64,000 nucleotides of DNA from Calliopum simillimum (taxonomy: Eukaryota > Arthropoda > Insecta > Diptera > Lauxaniidae): positions 46,350,101-46,414,100 of the forward strand of contig OX638371.1 in assembly GCA_951812925.1 (NCBI GenBank), in the 5' to 3' direction. Shown piece by piece: positions 54,262 to 64,000 of this stretch (positions are counted from its first letter, which is position 1; the number at the start of each line of letters is the position of its first letter). A program made the position numbers and the translations under genes. The notes beneath the pieces were generated by a model that saw nothing but the letters and a program-made list of their open reading frames with translations, had not been told where the DNA came from and made no database searches.

Positions 54262-56155
54262 ATAGACGGAGAGCCAGCGCTTGGCTGACCCTCCTCATAG
54301 TATCAAAGCTGCATTTTTTTGTGAGTGTTCTTCCAATAATAGGTATGAACTTCTGTTCTAGTGAATTCCTGAGAGGTGGTGCCTACTTAAGATATCGGGC
54401 GCAAAAGTTCGAGAAAAACAGTTTTTTGCAAATATCTCGCTAACGGTTATATCTACAAAAAAATTAACTTCCACAATTTTGTAGCTCATTAAATTTTATA
54501 TCGAAAAGTGATGCAAAATGCTTTCTTACGACCTATAGTTTAGGAGATATGGTCCAGTGAAATTGGACTTTCTAACCCAACATATAAAATCCATATTTTT
54601 TTTTCTTCTGGTCGGCCTATTTTTTAGTTTCAAGTTATGCACCAAAATTCGAGACCAATTTCATTGTCGTACAAAAAGTTATTCAAGCACAAAGGTCGAG
54701 AAAATTAGTATCTCGCTAACGCTTATTTCTACAAAAAAATGGTGCACTACAATTTTGTAGCTCAGAAAATTTCATATCAAAAAGTGGTGCGATTTATTTT
54801 CGTACGACCCACAGTCTAGGAGATATTCTATTTTAAGGTATTTTCCGCATACAAGTGTTCATAGTAATATGAATGTTCATTTTCAAAGTACTCTAACTAC
54901 GCCTACGTCATAAAATCATGGCAGAATTTTTTTGTGGGTATTCTTCCAATAGTGGGTACTGACTTTTGTTTTAGTTAAATCGTGAGAGGTGGTGCCTTCG
55001 CGAAATATCGGGTGCAAAAGGTAGAGAAAATCAGTTTTTTGAAAGTTGATTTTGAAATTACTATAACTATGCCTACGTCATGGTATCACGGCTGCATTTT
55101 TTTGTGGGTATTCTTCCAATAGTGGGTACTGACTTTTGTTTCAGTCAAATCGTGAGAAGTGGTGCCTTACTGAGATATCGGGAGCAAAATTTGAGAAAAT
55201 CAGTTTTTTGAAAATTGATTTTGAAATTACTATAACTATGCCTACGTCATGGTATTATGGCTGCATTTTTTTGTGGGTATTTTTCCAATAGTGGGTACTA
55301 ACTTTTGTTTTAGTCAAACCATGAGCGGTGGTGCCTTCGTGAGATATCGGGTGCGAAAGGTAGAGAAAACCAGTTTTTTGAAAGTGGATTTTCAAATTAC
55401 TATAACTATGCTCGATATCTCGCGAAGGCACCACCTCTCACGGTTTGACTAAAACAAAAGTTGGTACCCACTATGGGAAAAATACCCACAAAAAAATTCA
55501 ACCATGATACTATGACGTAGGCGTAGTTAGAGTACTTTGAAAATGAACATTCATATTACTATGAACACTTGTATGCGGAAAATACCTTAAAATAGAATAT
55601 CTCCTAGACTGTGGGTCGTACGAAAATAATTTGCACCACTTTTTGATATGAAATTTTCTGAGCTACAAAATTGTAGTGCACCATTTTTTTGTAGAAATAA
55701 GCGTTAGCGAGATACTAATTTTCTCGACCTTTGTGCTTGAATAACTTTTTGTACGACAATGAAATTGGTCTCGAATTTTGGTGCATAATTTGAAACTAAA
55801 AAATAGGCCGACCAGAAGAAAAAAAAATATGGATTTTATATGTTGGGTTAGAAAGTCCAATTTCACTGGACCATATCTCCTAAACTATAGGTCGTAAGAA
55901 AGCATTTTGCATCACTTTTCGATATGAAGCTACAAAATTGTGGAAGTTAATTTTTTTGTAGATATAACCGTTAGCGAGATATTTGCAAAAAACTGTTTTT
56001 CTCGAACTTTTGCGCCCGATATCTTAAGTAGGCACCACCTCTCAGGAATTTACTAGAGCAGAAGTTCATACCTACTATTGGAAGAACACTCACAAAAAAA
56101 TTCAGCTTTGATACTATGAGGAGGGTCAGCCAAGCGCTGGCTCTTAGTCTATTAC
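54262..56155. repeat. Palindrome with 650-bp arms and tandem core, unit 1
   Basis: The left arm (from GGAGAGCCAGCGCTTGGCTG at 54269) and right arm (to CAGCCAAGCGCTGGCTCTTA at 56128-56147) mirror each other around 55211. A 67-codon frame on the plus strand at 54557 has its twin on the minus strand ending at 55663. The core between about 54900 and 55500 is a 169-bp tandem array. All frames are products of the inverted repeat. Confidence 0.8.
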
Positions 56156-56847
56156 TGTTATTGACTGGAAAAAATTTAAATTAAAAATTAATTCAAATTG
56201 ATTCTCATGAAATTTACACCAAATAATCTTTAATTAAAAAGCGCTACAAAAATTATATAAATTTTATTTTAGGTGGCTATTTAGGGTGGCTCTAATACAA
56301 AAAAAATCCTTCAAATATCATTTTAACGAATGCCACTTAATCGATTCAAATGAAATTAACACCACCTAGAGGCCTTTACTAAGCTACATAACTTTTATTT
56401 AGGGTGGTTCTCATACAAAAATATTTTTAAAACTTGATCTTCTTAAGATTGATAACACTGTGCAACACAAACATCTGTATTTGATTTTGATAATTTTTTT
56501 GACTAATTTAGGGTTGCTGATTCCGCAATTACATTTTAGGTGGTACGAAGTTCACCGGGTCATCTAGTTTATTATAAAATCCTATTTTAATGGAACACGA
56601 AAGTATATTACTCTACAAAATACATAAATTTCTACTTATAAAGATAGTAAATAAATTTTTTAATCGTAACATTTCTCATTTTGCAATTTTGTAATTACTA
56701 TGTAATTTCTTAATTCAACATTTTTTTTATTTTTGTTACAAAAGTTATAAATTTTGTTTCAAAATGTTTTTGGTTAAATCAAAAGTTTTTTAAGGCAAAA
56801 TGTGAAAATGTTGATTCAAAAAGGTATAATTTTTCTGGGTGCACCAA
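54501..56847. repeat. 2347-bp tandem duplication, unit 1
   Basis: TCGAAAAGTGATGCAAAATG at 54501 recurs at 56848, with near identity over the whole length (isolated single-base differences, for example at about 55383 versus 57730). It contains most of the palindrome, then CTAG-ended sequence at 56541-56567 (TACGAAGTTCACCGGGTCAT, CTAG) that looks like a Helitron 3' end, then AT-rich DNA to CTGGGTGCACCAA. Confidence 0.9.
54901..55408. repeat. 169-bp tandem array, three units
   Basis: GCCTACGTCAT starts units at 54901, 55071 and 55240. Each contains TTTTTTTGTGGGTATT, AATAGTGGGTACT, GGTGGTGCCTT, AGATATCGGG and CAGTTTTTTGAAA. The same array is present 2347 bp further right. Confidence 0.85.
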
Positions 56848-59194
56848 TCGAAAAGTGATGCAAAATGCTTTCTTACGACCTATAGTTTAGGAGATATGGT
56901 CCAGTGAAATTGGACTTTCTAACCCAACATATAAAATCCATATTTTTTTTTCTTCTGGTCGGCCTATTTTTTAGTTTCAAGTTATGCACCAAAATTCGAG
57001 ACCAATTTCATTGTCGTACAAAAAGTTATTCAAGCACAAAGGTCGAGAAAATTAGTATCTCGCTAACGCTTATTTCTACAAAAAAATGGTGCACTACAAT
57101 TTTGTAGCTCAGAAAATTTCATATCAAAAAGTGGTGCGATTTATTTTCGTACGACCCACAGTCTAGGAGATATTCTATTTTAAGGTATTTTCCGCATACA
57201 AGTGTTCATAGTAATATGAATGTTCATTTTCAAAGTACTCTAACTACGCCTACGTCATAAAATCATGGCAGAATTTTTTTGTGGGTATTCTTCCAATAGT
57301 GGGTACTGACTTTTGTTTTAGTTAAATCGTGAGAGGTGGTGCCTTCGCGAAATATCGGGTGCAAAAGGTAGAGAAAATCAGTTTTTTGAAAGTTGATTTT
57401 GAAATTACTATAACTATGCCTACGTCATGGTATCACGGCTGCATTTTTTTGTGGGTATTCTTCCAATAGTGGGTACTGACTTTTGTTTCAGTCAAATCGT
57501 GAGAAGTGGTGCCTTACTGAGATATCGGGAGCAAAATTTGAGAAAATCAGTTTTTTGAAAATTGATTTTGAAATTACTATAACTATGCCTACGTCATGGT
57601 ATTATGGCTGCATTTTTTTGTGGGTATTTTTCCAATAGTGGGTACTAACTTTTGTTTTAGTCAAACCATGAGCGGTGGTGCCTTCGTGAGATATCGGGTG
57701 CGAAAGGTAGAGAAAACCAGTTTTTTGAAAGTTGATTTTCAAATTACTATAACTATGCTCGATATCTCGCGAAGGCACCACCTCTCACGGTTTGACTAAA
57801 ACAAAAGTTGGTACCCACTATGGGAAAAATACCCACAAAAAAATTCAACCATGATACTATGACGTAGGCGTAGTTAGAGTACTTTGAAAATGAACATTCA
57901 TATTACTATGAACACTTGTATGCGGAAAATACCTTAAAATAGAATATCTCCTAGACTGTGGGTCGTACGAAAATAATTTGCACCACTTTTTGATATGAAA
58001 TTTTCTGAGCTACAAAATTGTAGTGCACCATTTTTTTGTAGAAATAAGCGTTAGCGAGATACTAATTTTCTCGACCTTTGTGCTTGAATAACTTTTTGTA
58101 CGACAATGAAATTGGTCTCGAATTTTGGTGCATAATTTGAAACTAAAAAATAGGCCGACCAGAAGAAAAAAAAATATGGATTTTATATGTTGGGTTAGAA
58201 AGTCCAATTTCACTGGACCATATCTCCTAAACTATAGGTCGTAAGAAAGCATTTTGCATCACTTTTCGATATGAAGCTACAAAATTGTGGAAGTTAATTT
58301 TTTTGTAGATATAACCGTTAGCGAGATATTTGCAAAAAACAGTTTTTCTCGAACTTTTGCGCCCGATATCTTAAGTAGGCACCACCTCTCAGGAATTTAC
58401 TAGAGCAGAAGTTCATACCTACTATTGGAAGAACACTCACAAAAAAATTCAGCTTTGATACTATGAGGAGGGTCAGCCAAGCGCTGGCTCTTAGTCTATT
58501 ACTGTTATTGACTGGAAAAAATTTAAATTAAAAATTAATTCAAATTGATTCTCATGAAATTTACACCAAATAATCTTTAATTAAAAAGCGCTACAAAAAT
58601 TATATAAATTTTATTTTAGGTGGCTATTTAGGGTGGCTCTAATACAAAAAAAATCCTTCAAATATCATTTTAACGAATGCCACTTAATCGATTCAAATGA
58701 AATTAACACCACCTAGAGGCCTTTACTAAGCTACATAACTTTTATTTAGGGTGGTTCTCATACAAAAATATTTTTAAAACTTGATCTTCTTAAGATTGAT
58801 AACACTGTGCAACACAAACATCTGTATTTGATTTTGATAATTTTTTTGACTAATTTAGGGTTGCTGATTCCGCAATTACATTTTAGGTGGTACGAAGTTC
58901 ACCGGGTCATCTAGTTTATTATAAAATCCTATTTTAATGGAACACGAAAGTATATTACTCTACAAAATACATAAATTTCTACTTATAAAGATAGTAAATA
59001 AATTTTTTAATCGTAACATTTCTCATTTTGCAATTTTGTAATTACTATGTAATTTCTTAATTCAACATTTTTTTTATTTTTGTTACAAAAGTTATAAATT
59101 TTGTTTCAAAATGTTTTTGGTTAAATCAAAAGTTTTTTAAGGCAAAATGTGAAAATGTTGATTCAAAAAGGTATAATTTTTCTGGGTGCACCAA
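56848..59194. repeat. 2347-bp tandem duplication, unit 2
   Basis: Second copy. It ends at GGTGCACCAA near 59190 and then diverges (TCTGAAAGTGG, where unit 1 continues into TCGAAAAGTG). It includes a second palindrome centred near 57558 and a Helitron-like CTAG end at 58911-58914. Confidence 0.9.
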
Positions 59195-59968
59195 TCTGAA
59201 AGTGGATATTAATTTTAGACAACATCAATAAAATACTACACTATTATCAGAGATATAAATTGAATAAGACGCTCTTAAAAAGCTTTCTGTGCTTTTTAGA
59301 AAATCAAAATTTTTGGAGATAAAAGAGTGAGTTATACAAGAACAATTTCATGTTTGGTGTCGATTAAGCGAACTGAATCGAATGTTTTCTAGTTGGGCAG
59401 TTACTGTTACTGTTTTGTTCTTTGCTAAGAAACTCTTAAAATGAATGATTTAGCTGGTATGTTGCCCTGGATGTCGTCCTAGCCTTCTTGTACTCTTCTG
59501 TCCAGCCACGTATTGCTGTAGCATATTTAAGTTTGAAAAATAAATCCTTATAAGTAGGTTTAGAATTCATCAAATTCAAATAAAATATTCGATAGCTTTA
59601 GTTTCTGTTAAATTTTTCAGAAAACAGTCGTTTTAAACTAAACATTTTTTTTTATATTTTCAAATTTGTGGACCCTTATAAACAAAAGCGGGTAATTCAT
59701 AAACTTTTCGGCTGATTTCGACGAAACTTCGGAATATGAATTTATTCATCAAATATATTTATCACAAATAAAGTTTTTTAAATTATAAATTAACCAATTG
59801 TTTGAAAAAAAGCAATATGATTTACTTATTTTTGTTCTAGGGTTTTTAAAAATCTAAAAAAATATTGGATCTTTACAGACAAACACTGTTGAAAAGATCG
59901 AAATACTAACAATTTTGCTATACTCGACTGACTCAATTTATGAACATCAATATCTTTTATATTTCTAG
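59195..59968 (+). other. Apparently single-copy intron sequence upstream of exon B
   Basis: No match to the repeats of the window. It ends in a pyrimidine-rich acceptor (TATCTTTTATATTTCTAG) at 59968. Confidence 0.5.
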
Positions 59969-60208
59969 GACAGAACATTTTCATTTGGACCTGCTATAAT
60001 GTCGAAGCTATTAGATTTTTTTGAAATGGATGGCGACATCTTACAAACACATATATCGTCACCAAGATCTACTGCATATCTAGCTGCTTTATTTTATTCT
60101 GTTAATCGTTTGAATTACTTCTTTGTTTTTGGCGCTGGTTCAAATTTGAAAGAATACAGAATTTATATGGAAAAGTTAGGTATTTCAAATATTCGTCTGT
60201 TTGCGGAA
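59969..60208 (+). CDS. Exon B: NSUN5-like methyltransferase segment with eroded SAM motif
   Basis: A 240-bp exon, exactly 80 sense codons, between acceptor TTTCTAG and donor GAA|GTAAGG. It begins and ends in phase 0, matching the phase-0 end of exon A. The peptide starts DRTFSFGPAIMSKLLDFFE and continues through DILQTHISSPRSTAYLAALF, YFFVFGAG and MEKLGISNIRLFAE. In NSUN5 the same positions read Q-D-x-A-S-x-x-P-A-x-L-L, then D-x-C-A-A-P-G-x-K-T-x-H-L-A-A-L, a D/E-type strand for the ribose, and a helix ending G-x-x-x-x-x-L-A-E. Length and order fit, but the A-A-P-G loop that binds S-adenosylmethionine has become S-S-P-R, so normal catalysis is unlikely. The frame is nevertheless open. The donor sits precisely at the start of the duplicated repeat at 60209. 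The catalytic P-C exon was not found in the window. Confidence 0.6.
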
Positions 60209-63200
60209 GTAAGGACGAAACTCGTCTGCTCTTTTTTACCAACCGACACATTTAAAACCATTCTTTATCTTCAAAATGAGCTACAAAGTGGTCTCTTGTG
60301 ATTGTTTTCCACAAAGTTATGACCATTTAAAAATTACACTATGGAGTGCAAACTCACAGTGTACAAGTGTTCCTTATATTGCTGCAACATGTCGTCTTAA
60401 AATGGTCATAACTTTTTAGAAAACAATTACAAGAGACCGCTTGAAAGCTCATTTTGAAGATAAAGAATGGTTTTAAATGTGTCGGTTAGTAAAAAAGAGC
60501 AGACGAATTTCGTCCGTACTGTATACAACCTCAAATATAGCCGAAAACCGAGATATTTCGCTTTGAGTTTCATGGTGTGATTTTAAAGTTAACATAACTT
60601 CGCAGATAACCATTTGATAGTTAAATTTAAGGCCAAAAGAAAGTGCCAAATGCTTCTGGTAATAGAAATACACAAAAAAATTTTGTGTGTCCTGCATATA
60701 ACATCCAATATAGCTAAAAATCGTGTTTTTGCACTTTTTTAACTTTTTAGGTAAAGATAAGTATATCCGACAAAAAAAAGATACCGCTATTGGCTTGATT
60801 GAGTTTTCAGGAAAAAAGCTAGGACTATTAACTGTCATACCAGATTTTATGGCATAATATTACCTTATCTTGTTATATAACTTCAAAAATAGGAAAAAAA
60901 ATGGTGTCCTTTAAACATTTATGTAAGGATATCTCAAAGTTCAGACGTAATAGAGCAATTCTAAGACCGGGTTCGGATTAAGCATCAAAAATCACATCTG
61001 GAATGACTATTGCTGTTTCCGATTTTTTTAAAAAATAAATGGTGCGGAAACGATACCTTATATATGTATGTATTTGTGTATGTATATATATATACATATA
61101 TATATATTACACACATATACATATACAAGTATATATATGTACGCATATGCATATATATGTATGTGTACATAATATGTATATAAACACCGTGACATACTCA
61201 AAAATCGTTAAAAAAAACTAAAATGTCGAAAAAAAAAACGGCTGGACGTTCGATTTCGCGGTTCACGGATTTATATACTAGAAGGGTCCCCCAACATTAT
61301 CCCTGAAAAAAATCGCGGGTGGTATTTCAAAAAGTTAAAATTTTTTAAAAACCACCGTGGGCTCCATGTACTAAATTTCAGACATATTACTTCATTAATT
61401 CTGTTATTATAACGTATTAAAGTTTTGTATATATTTTTTTACATTCCCTAAATTAATACTGATCTCTACGAATAGGTGATCCTAGCTTTTTATCAAAATC
61501 GTTGAAACTGCTTTCGAGATATATTGAATTCAATTCACAAAATGTTAAAAAGTGGGCGTGTCACTTACTTAATCCCGCCCACTTTTCGCTCATTCCAAGA
61601 TAGTTTCACTAGACCTCGACTTTCAAAATTTCACCAAATAATCTTGTGTCGTTTGTGAGATATAACGTGATAAATGAATCAACTTGATGATTTTTTCCAA
61701 CTAACCATCTTTCTTGTAGCTATATTGTTCCGTCTTATTGATTTTTTCAAAAACAGCACTCGGCATTCGAAAGCAGACACTTCAACAAAAACTAGTAAGG
61801 GTGTAAAATTTGGCCTGGCCAAACGTTAAATACCCTACACAGCAGTATTACGAAAATTTTGCTCATATGGGAGGTGCTACGCTCTCTTGTCCGATTTTAC
61901 CCAGTTTTTGTCCAGAGCTTGGATTTATAGTTTTTAGTGTCTGAGTGAAAAACGTTTTCAGTATAGCGTTTTGAAGCTTTTGCTTATATAGGAGGTGCCA
62001 CGCCCTCTTGTCCGAGTTCGTCTGGTTTTAGCTTAGAGCGTGCATTTATAGTCTTTAGTATTTGAGTGAAGTTTGGTTGGATTATTTCAAAAAACTCTTT
62101 CAGTATAGCATTTTAAAACTTTTGCTTATATAGGAGGTGCCACGCCCCCTTGTCCGATTTCACCCAATTTTTGTTGAGAGCTTTTATTTATAATACTTAG
62201 TGTCTGAGTCGAATTTGGTTCGAATATCTCAAAAAACGCTTTCAGTATAGCATTTTGAAGCTTTTGCTTATATGGGAGGTGCCCCGCCCTCTTGTCCGAA
62301 TTCATTCAGTTTTTTTTCAGAGCTTGCCCTTACAATTCTTAGTATTTGTGCGTATTTTGGTTGCATCGTCGTGAAAAATACTCCTAAAATTGCATTTTGA
62401 ATATATTTTTTGTATGGGCGGTAGGCGTGTCCGTTCACCGATTTCGCTCATTTTCAATCCCCCGAGCTATCTTTGACGACGGAGGCAGTGTACCAAATTT
62501 TATTGAATTATCTTGCATGGTTTTCCCAAAAAGTGTATTTCAACACACAGCCAGCCAGACAAACGGACATGGCTATATCGACTCAGGAGGTGACGCTGAT
62601 CAAGAATATATATACTTTTCTATGCCTGCCACGCCTCCTTCTCTGCGTTACAAACGGAAGGACAAAGTGAATATATGAGTTATCATATGACCTATTTAGA
62701 CGCACCAGATTTTGGGCAGCGAGCTGGCATAGTTGACGTGAAACGTTCCATATATGAATAAAATCCTAGATTCGAGTTAGGTTGTTTCGTCCAAAGCCTA
62801 CACAAAACTTTGTAAATTGATAATTGTATGAAACTTGTCCTATTCATTTTTAGATGTTGTTTTTATAAAAAAATATTGCTTCAATAAAAAAAATTTTTAA
62901 ACCAACATTTTTTAAATTTAAAAATACTTTGGCATTTTAAAAAAAAAAAACCCTCTTAACTTTTTTTTTAAAGTACTTTAATACCTTTAAAAAAATGTAA
63001 AAGTATTTTTAAATTTAAAAACTATTGGTGAAAAAATTTTTTTTTTTAAGTATTATTTTTTTTTATAAAAAGAACATTTAAAAATTAAAAAGATATGGTA
63101 TTGTGTAAGCTATAAAATTTTGAAAATACAATCCTAAAAATCGCCAATTTCAACACCCTGTATTTTAACTGCAAATGGTGCTTGTATCAAATCCGCCGGC

Positions 63201-64000
63201 GTTATTAATCTTGCACACGGGTACTACCATATTGCCAAATTTGAGCGAAATCCGAGACAAAAAAATTTTCAGTTGGTACACTTGGCTTATTTTGCTTTTT
63301 TCATATATTCATATATACAAAGGCCATATAAATTTTATTAAAGGTGGCTATTTAGGGTGGCTCCCATACAAAAATATGTTTCAAGTAGCATTTTATCGAA
63401 TGCCACTTAATCGATTCACATGAAATTAACACCACCTCACTTTTATATAGAAAGGCCGTTACTAAACTACATAACTTTTATTTAGGGTGGATACTTACGG
63501 TGGTTCTCATTCAGCATCTATCACACGACCGGTTCCAGGTTCAAATCTCTCCAATATCAAACAAAAAAATTTTATTTGAAGCATGAATTTGAAAATAAAA
63601 AAGAAAATTATGTCAGTTGTTATAGACGGAGAGCCAGCGCTTGGCTGACCCTCCTCATAGTATCAAAGCTGAATTTTTTTGTGAGTGTTCTTCCAATAAT
63701 AGGTATGAACTTCTGTTCTAGTGAATTCCTGAGAGGTGGTGCCTACTTGAGATATCGGGCGTAAAAGTTCGAGAAAAACAGTTTTTTGCAAATATCTCGC
63801 TAACGGTTATATCTACAAAAAAATTAACTTCCACAATTTTGTAGCTCATTAAATTTCATATCGAAAAGTGATGCAAAATGCTTTCTTACGACCTTTAGTT
63901 TAGGAGATATGGTCCAGTGAAATTGGACTTTCTAACCCAACATATAAAATCCATATTTTTTTTTCTTCTGGTCGGCCTATTTTTTAGTTTCAAATTATGC
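60209..64000. repeat. Direct duplicate of 50995-54640, continuing past the window
   Basis: From GTAAGGACGAAACTCG onward it follows 50996-54640 with few differences. It contains a partial family X palindrome (to about 61055), the outer palindrome arm, repeat Z, a DINE-1-like copy, the AT-rich segment and the start of the 650-bp arm. It retains about 120 bp (63270-63393) that the other copy lacks. The match is still running at 64000. Confidence 0.9.
61792..62677 (-). mobile_element. DINE-1-like element, duplicate of 52559-53441
   Basis: Same CTAG end, hairpin, subrepeats and the same trimmed 5' end as 52559-53441, in the same position of repeat Z. It was therefore copied together with the surrounding segment and did not insert independently. 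Confidence 0.85.

Noticed and set aside
54557..58213. Four identical 67-codon frames (54557+, 55663-, 56904+, 58010-)
   Set aside because: They are mirror and tandem copies of one non-coding palindrome. Identity comes from duplication, not from a gene family.
60473..60838. 121-codon minus-strand frame, also at 51259-51624
   Set aside because: Part of foldback family X. It is not conserved as a frame in the arms at 34060 and 41600.
1..64000. tRNA, rRNA, riboswitch, bacterial promoter or operon signals
   Set aside because: None seen. The sequence is eukaryotic repeat DNA and no cloverleaf or rRNA core sequence was recognised by reading.

Overview
The window is AT-rich insect chromatin with almost no ordinary genes. 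It is built of transposable elements, mostly nested, inverted or duplicated. Elements that closely resemble the Drosophila DINE-1/INE-1 family, a rosa/irritans-type mariner, BEL/Pao and gypsy LTR elements, CR1/jockey-type LINEs and many foldback MITEs point to a higher dipteran (Cyclorrhapha). A tephritid-like fly is plausible, but the species cannot be fixed from the sequence. Nothing bacterial is present, and no rRNA, tRNA or CRISPR array was seen.

Two candidate host exons stand out from the repeats. Exon A (9809-10004) and exon B (59969-60208) are open throughout, have canonical splice borders and share phase 0 at the joining border. Together they read like the central part of an NSUN5-type RNA cytosine methyltransferase, but the SAM-binding motif is eroded. 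If they belong together, the DNA between them is one intron of about 50 kb filled with transposons.

Layout. 1-5.2 kb: tandem repeats, a DINE-like fragment, a broken gypsy pol with a MITE inside it, and a minus-strand BEL gag-protease remnant. 5.2-16 kb: two copies of a foldback element carrying GTCACAAACGTGGCA motifs, a TA-flanked DNA transposon with a Helitron inside, a DINE-like element, exon A, a Tc1 relic, a TTAA-flanked MITE and a 1.28-kb hAT palindrome. 16-23.3 kb: a LINE inserted into a LINE, then a LINE with two open ORFs. 24.3-33.4 kb: a hAT relic, then a mariner split by a 6.8-kb BEL/Pao element. The BEL has 5-bp target duplications and carries a second, GC-rich gag/protease-like reading frame behind its pol gene. 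33.4-50 kb: dispersed repeats that share CACGCCC/GGGCGTG boxes, several TIR elements, two DINE-like copies and a large palindrome. 50-64 kb: a >3.6-kb direct duplication (50995-54640 and 60209-64000) that flanks a 2347-bp near-identical tandem duplication with palindromes inside, and exon B.

Nearly all open reading frames are transposon-encoded and most are broken. The exceptions that look intact are the two LINE ORFs (18933-19973, 20231-23047) and the 290-codon frame at 31720-32592. Element boundaries were set from terminal inverted repeats, target-site duplications and, in several cases, an empty or paralogous copy elsewhere in the window.
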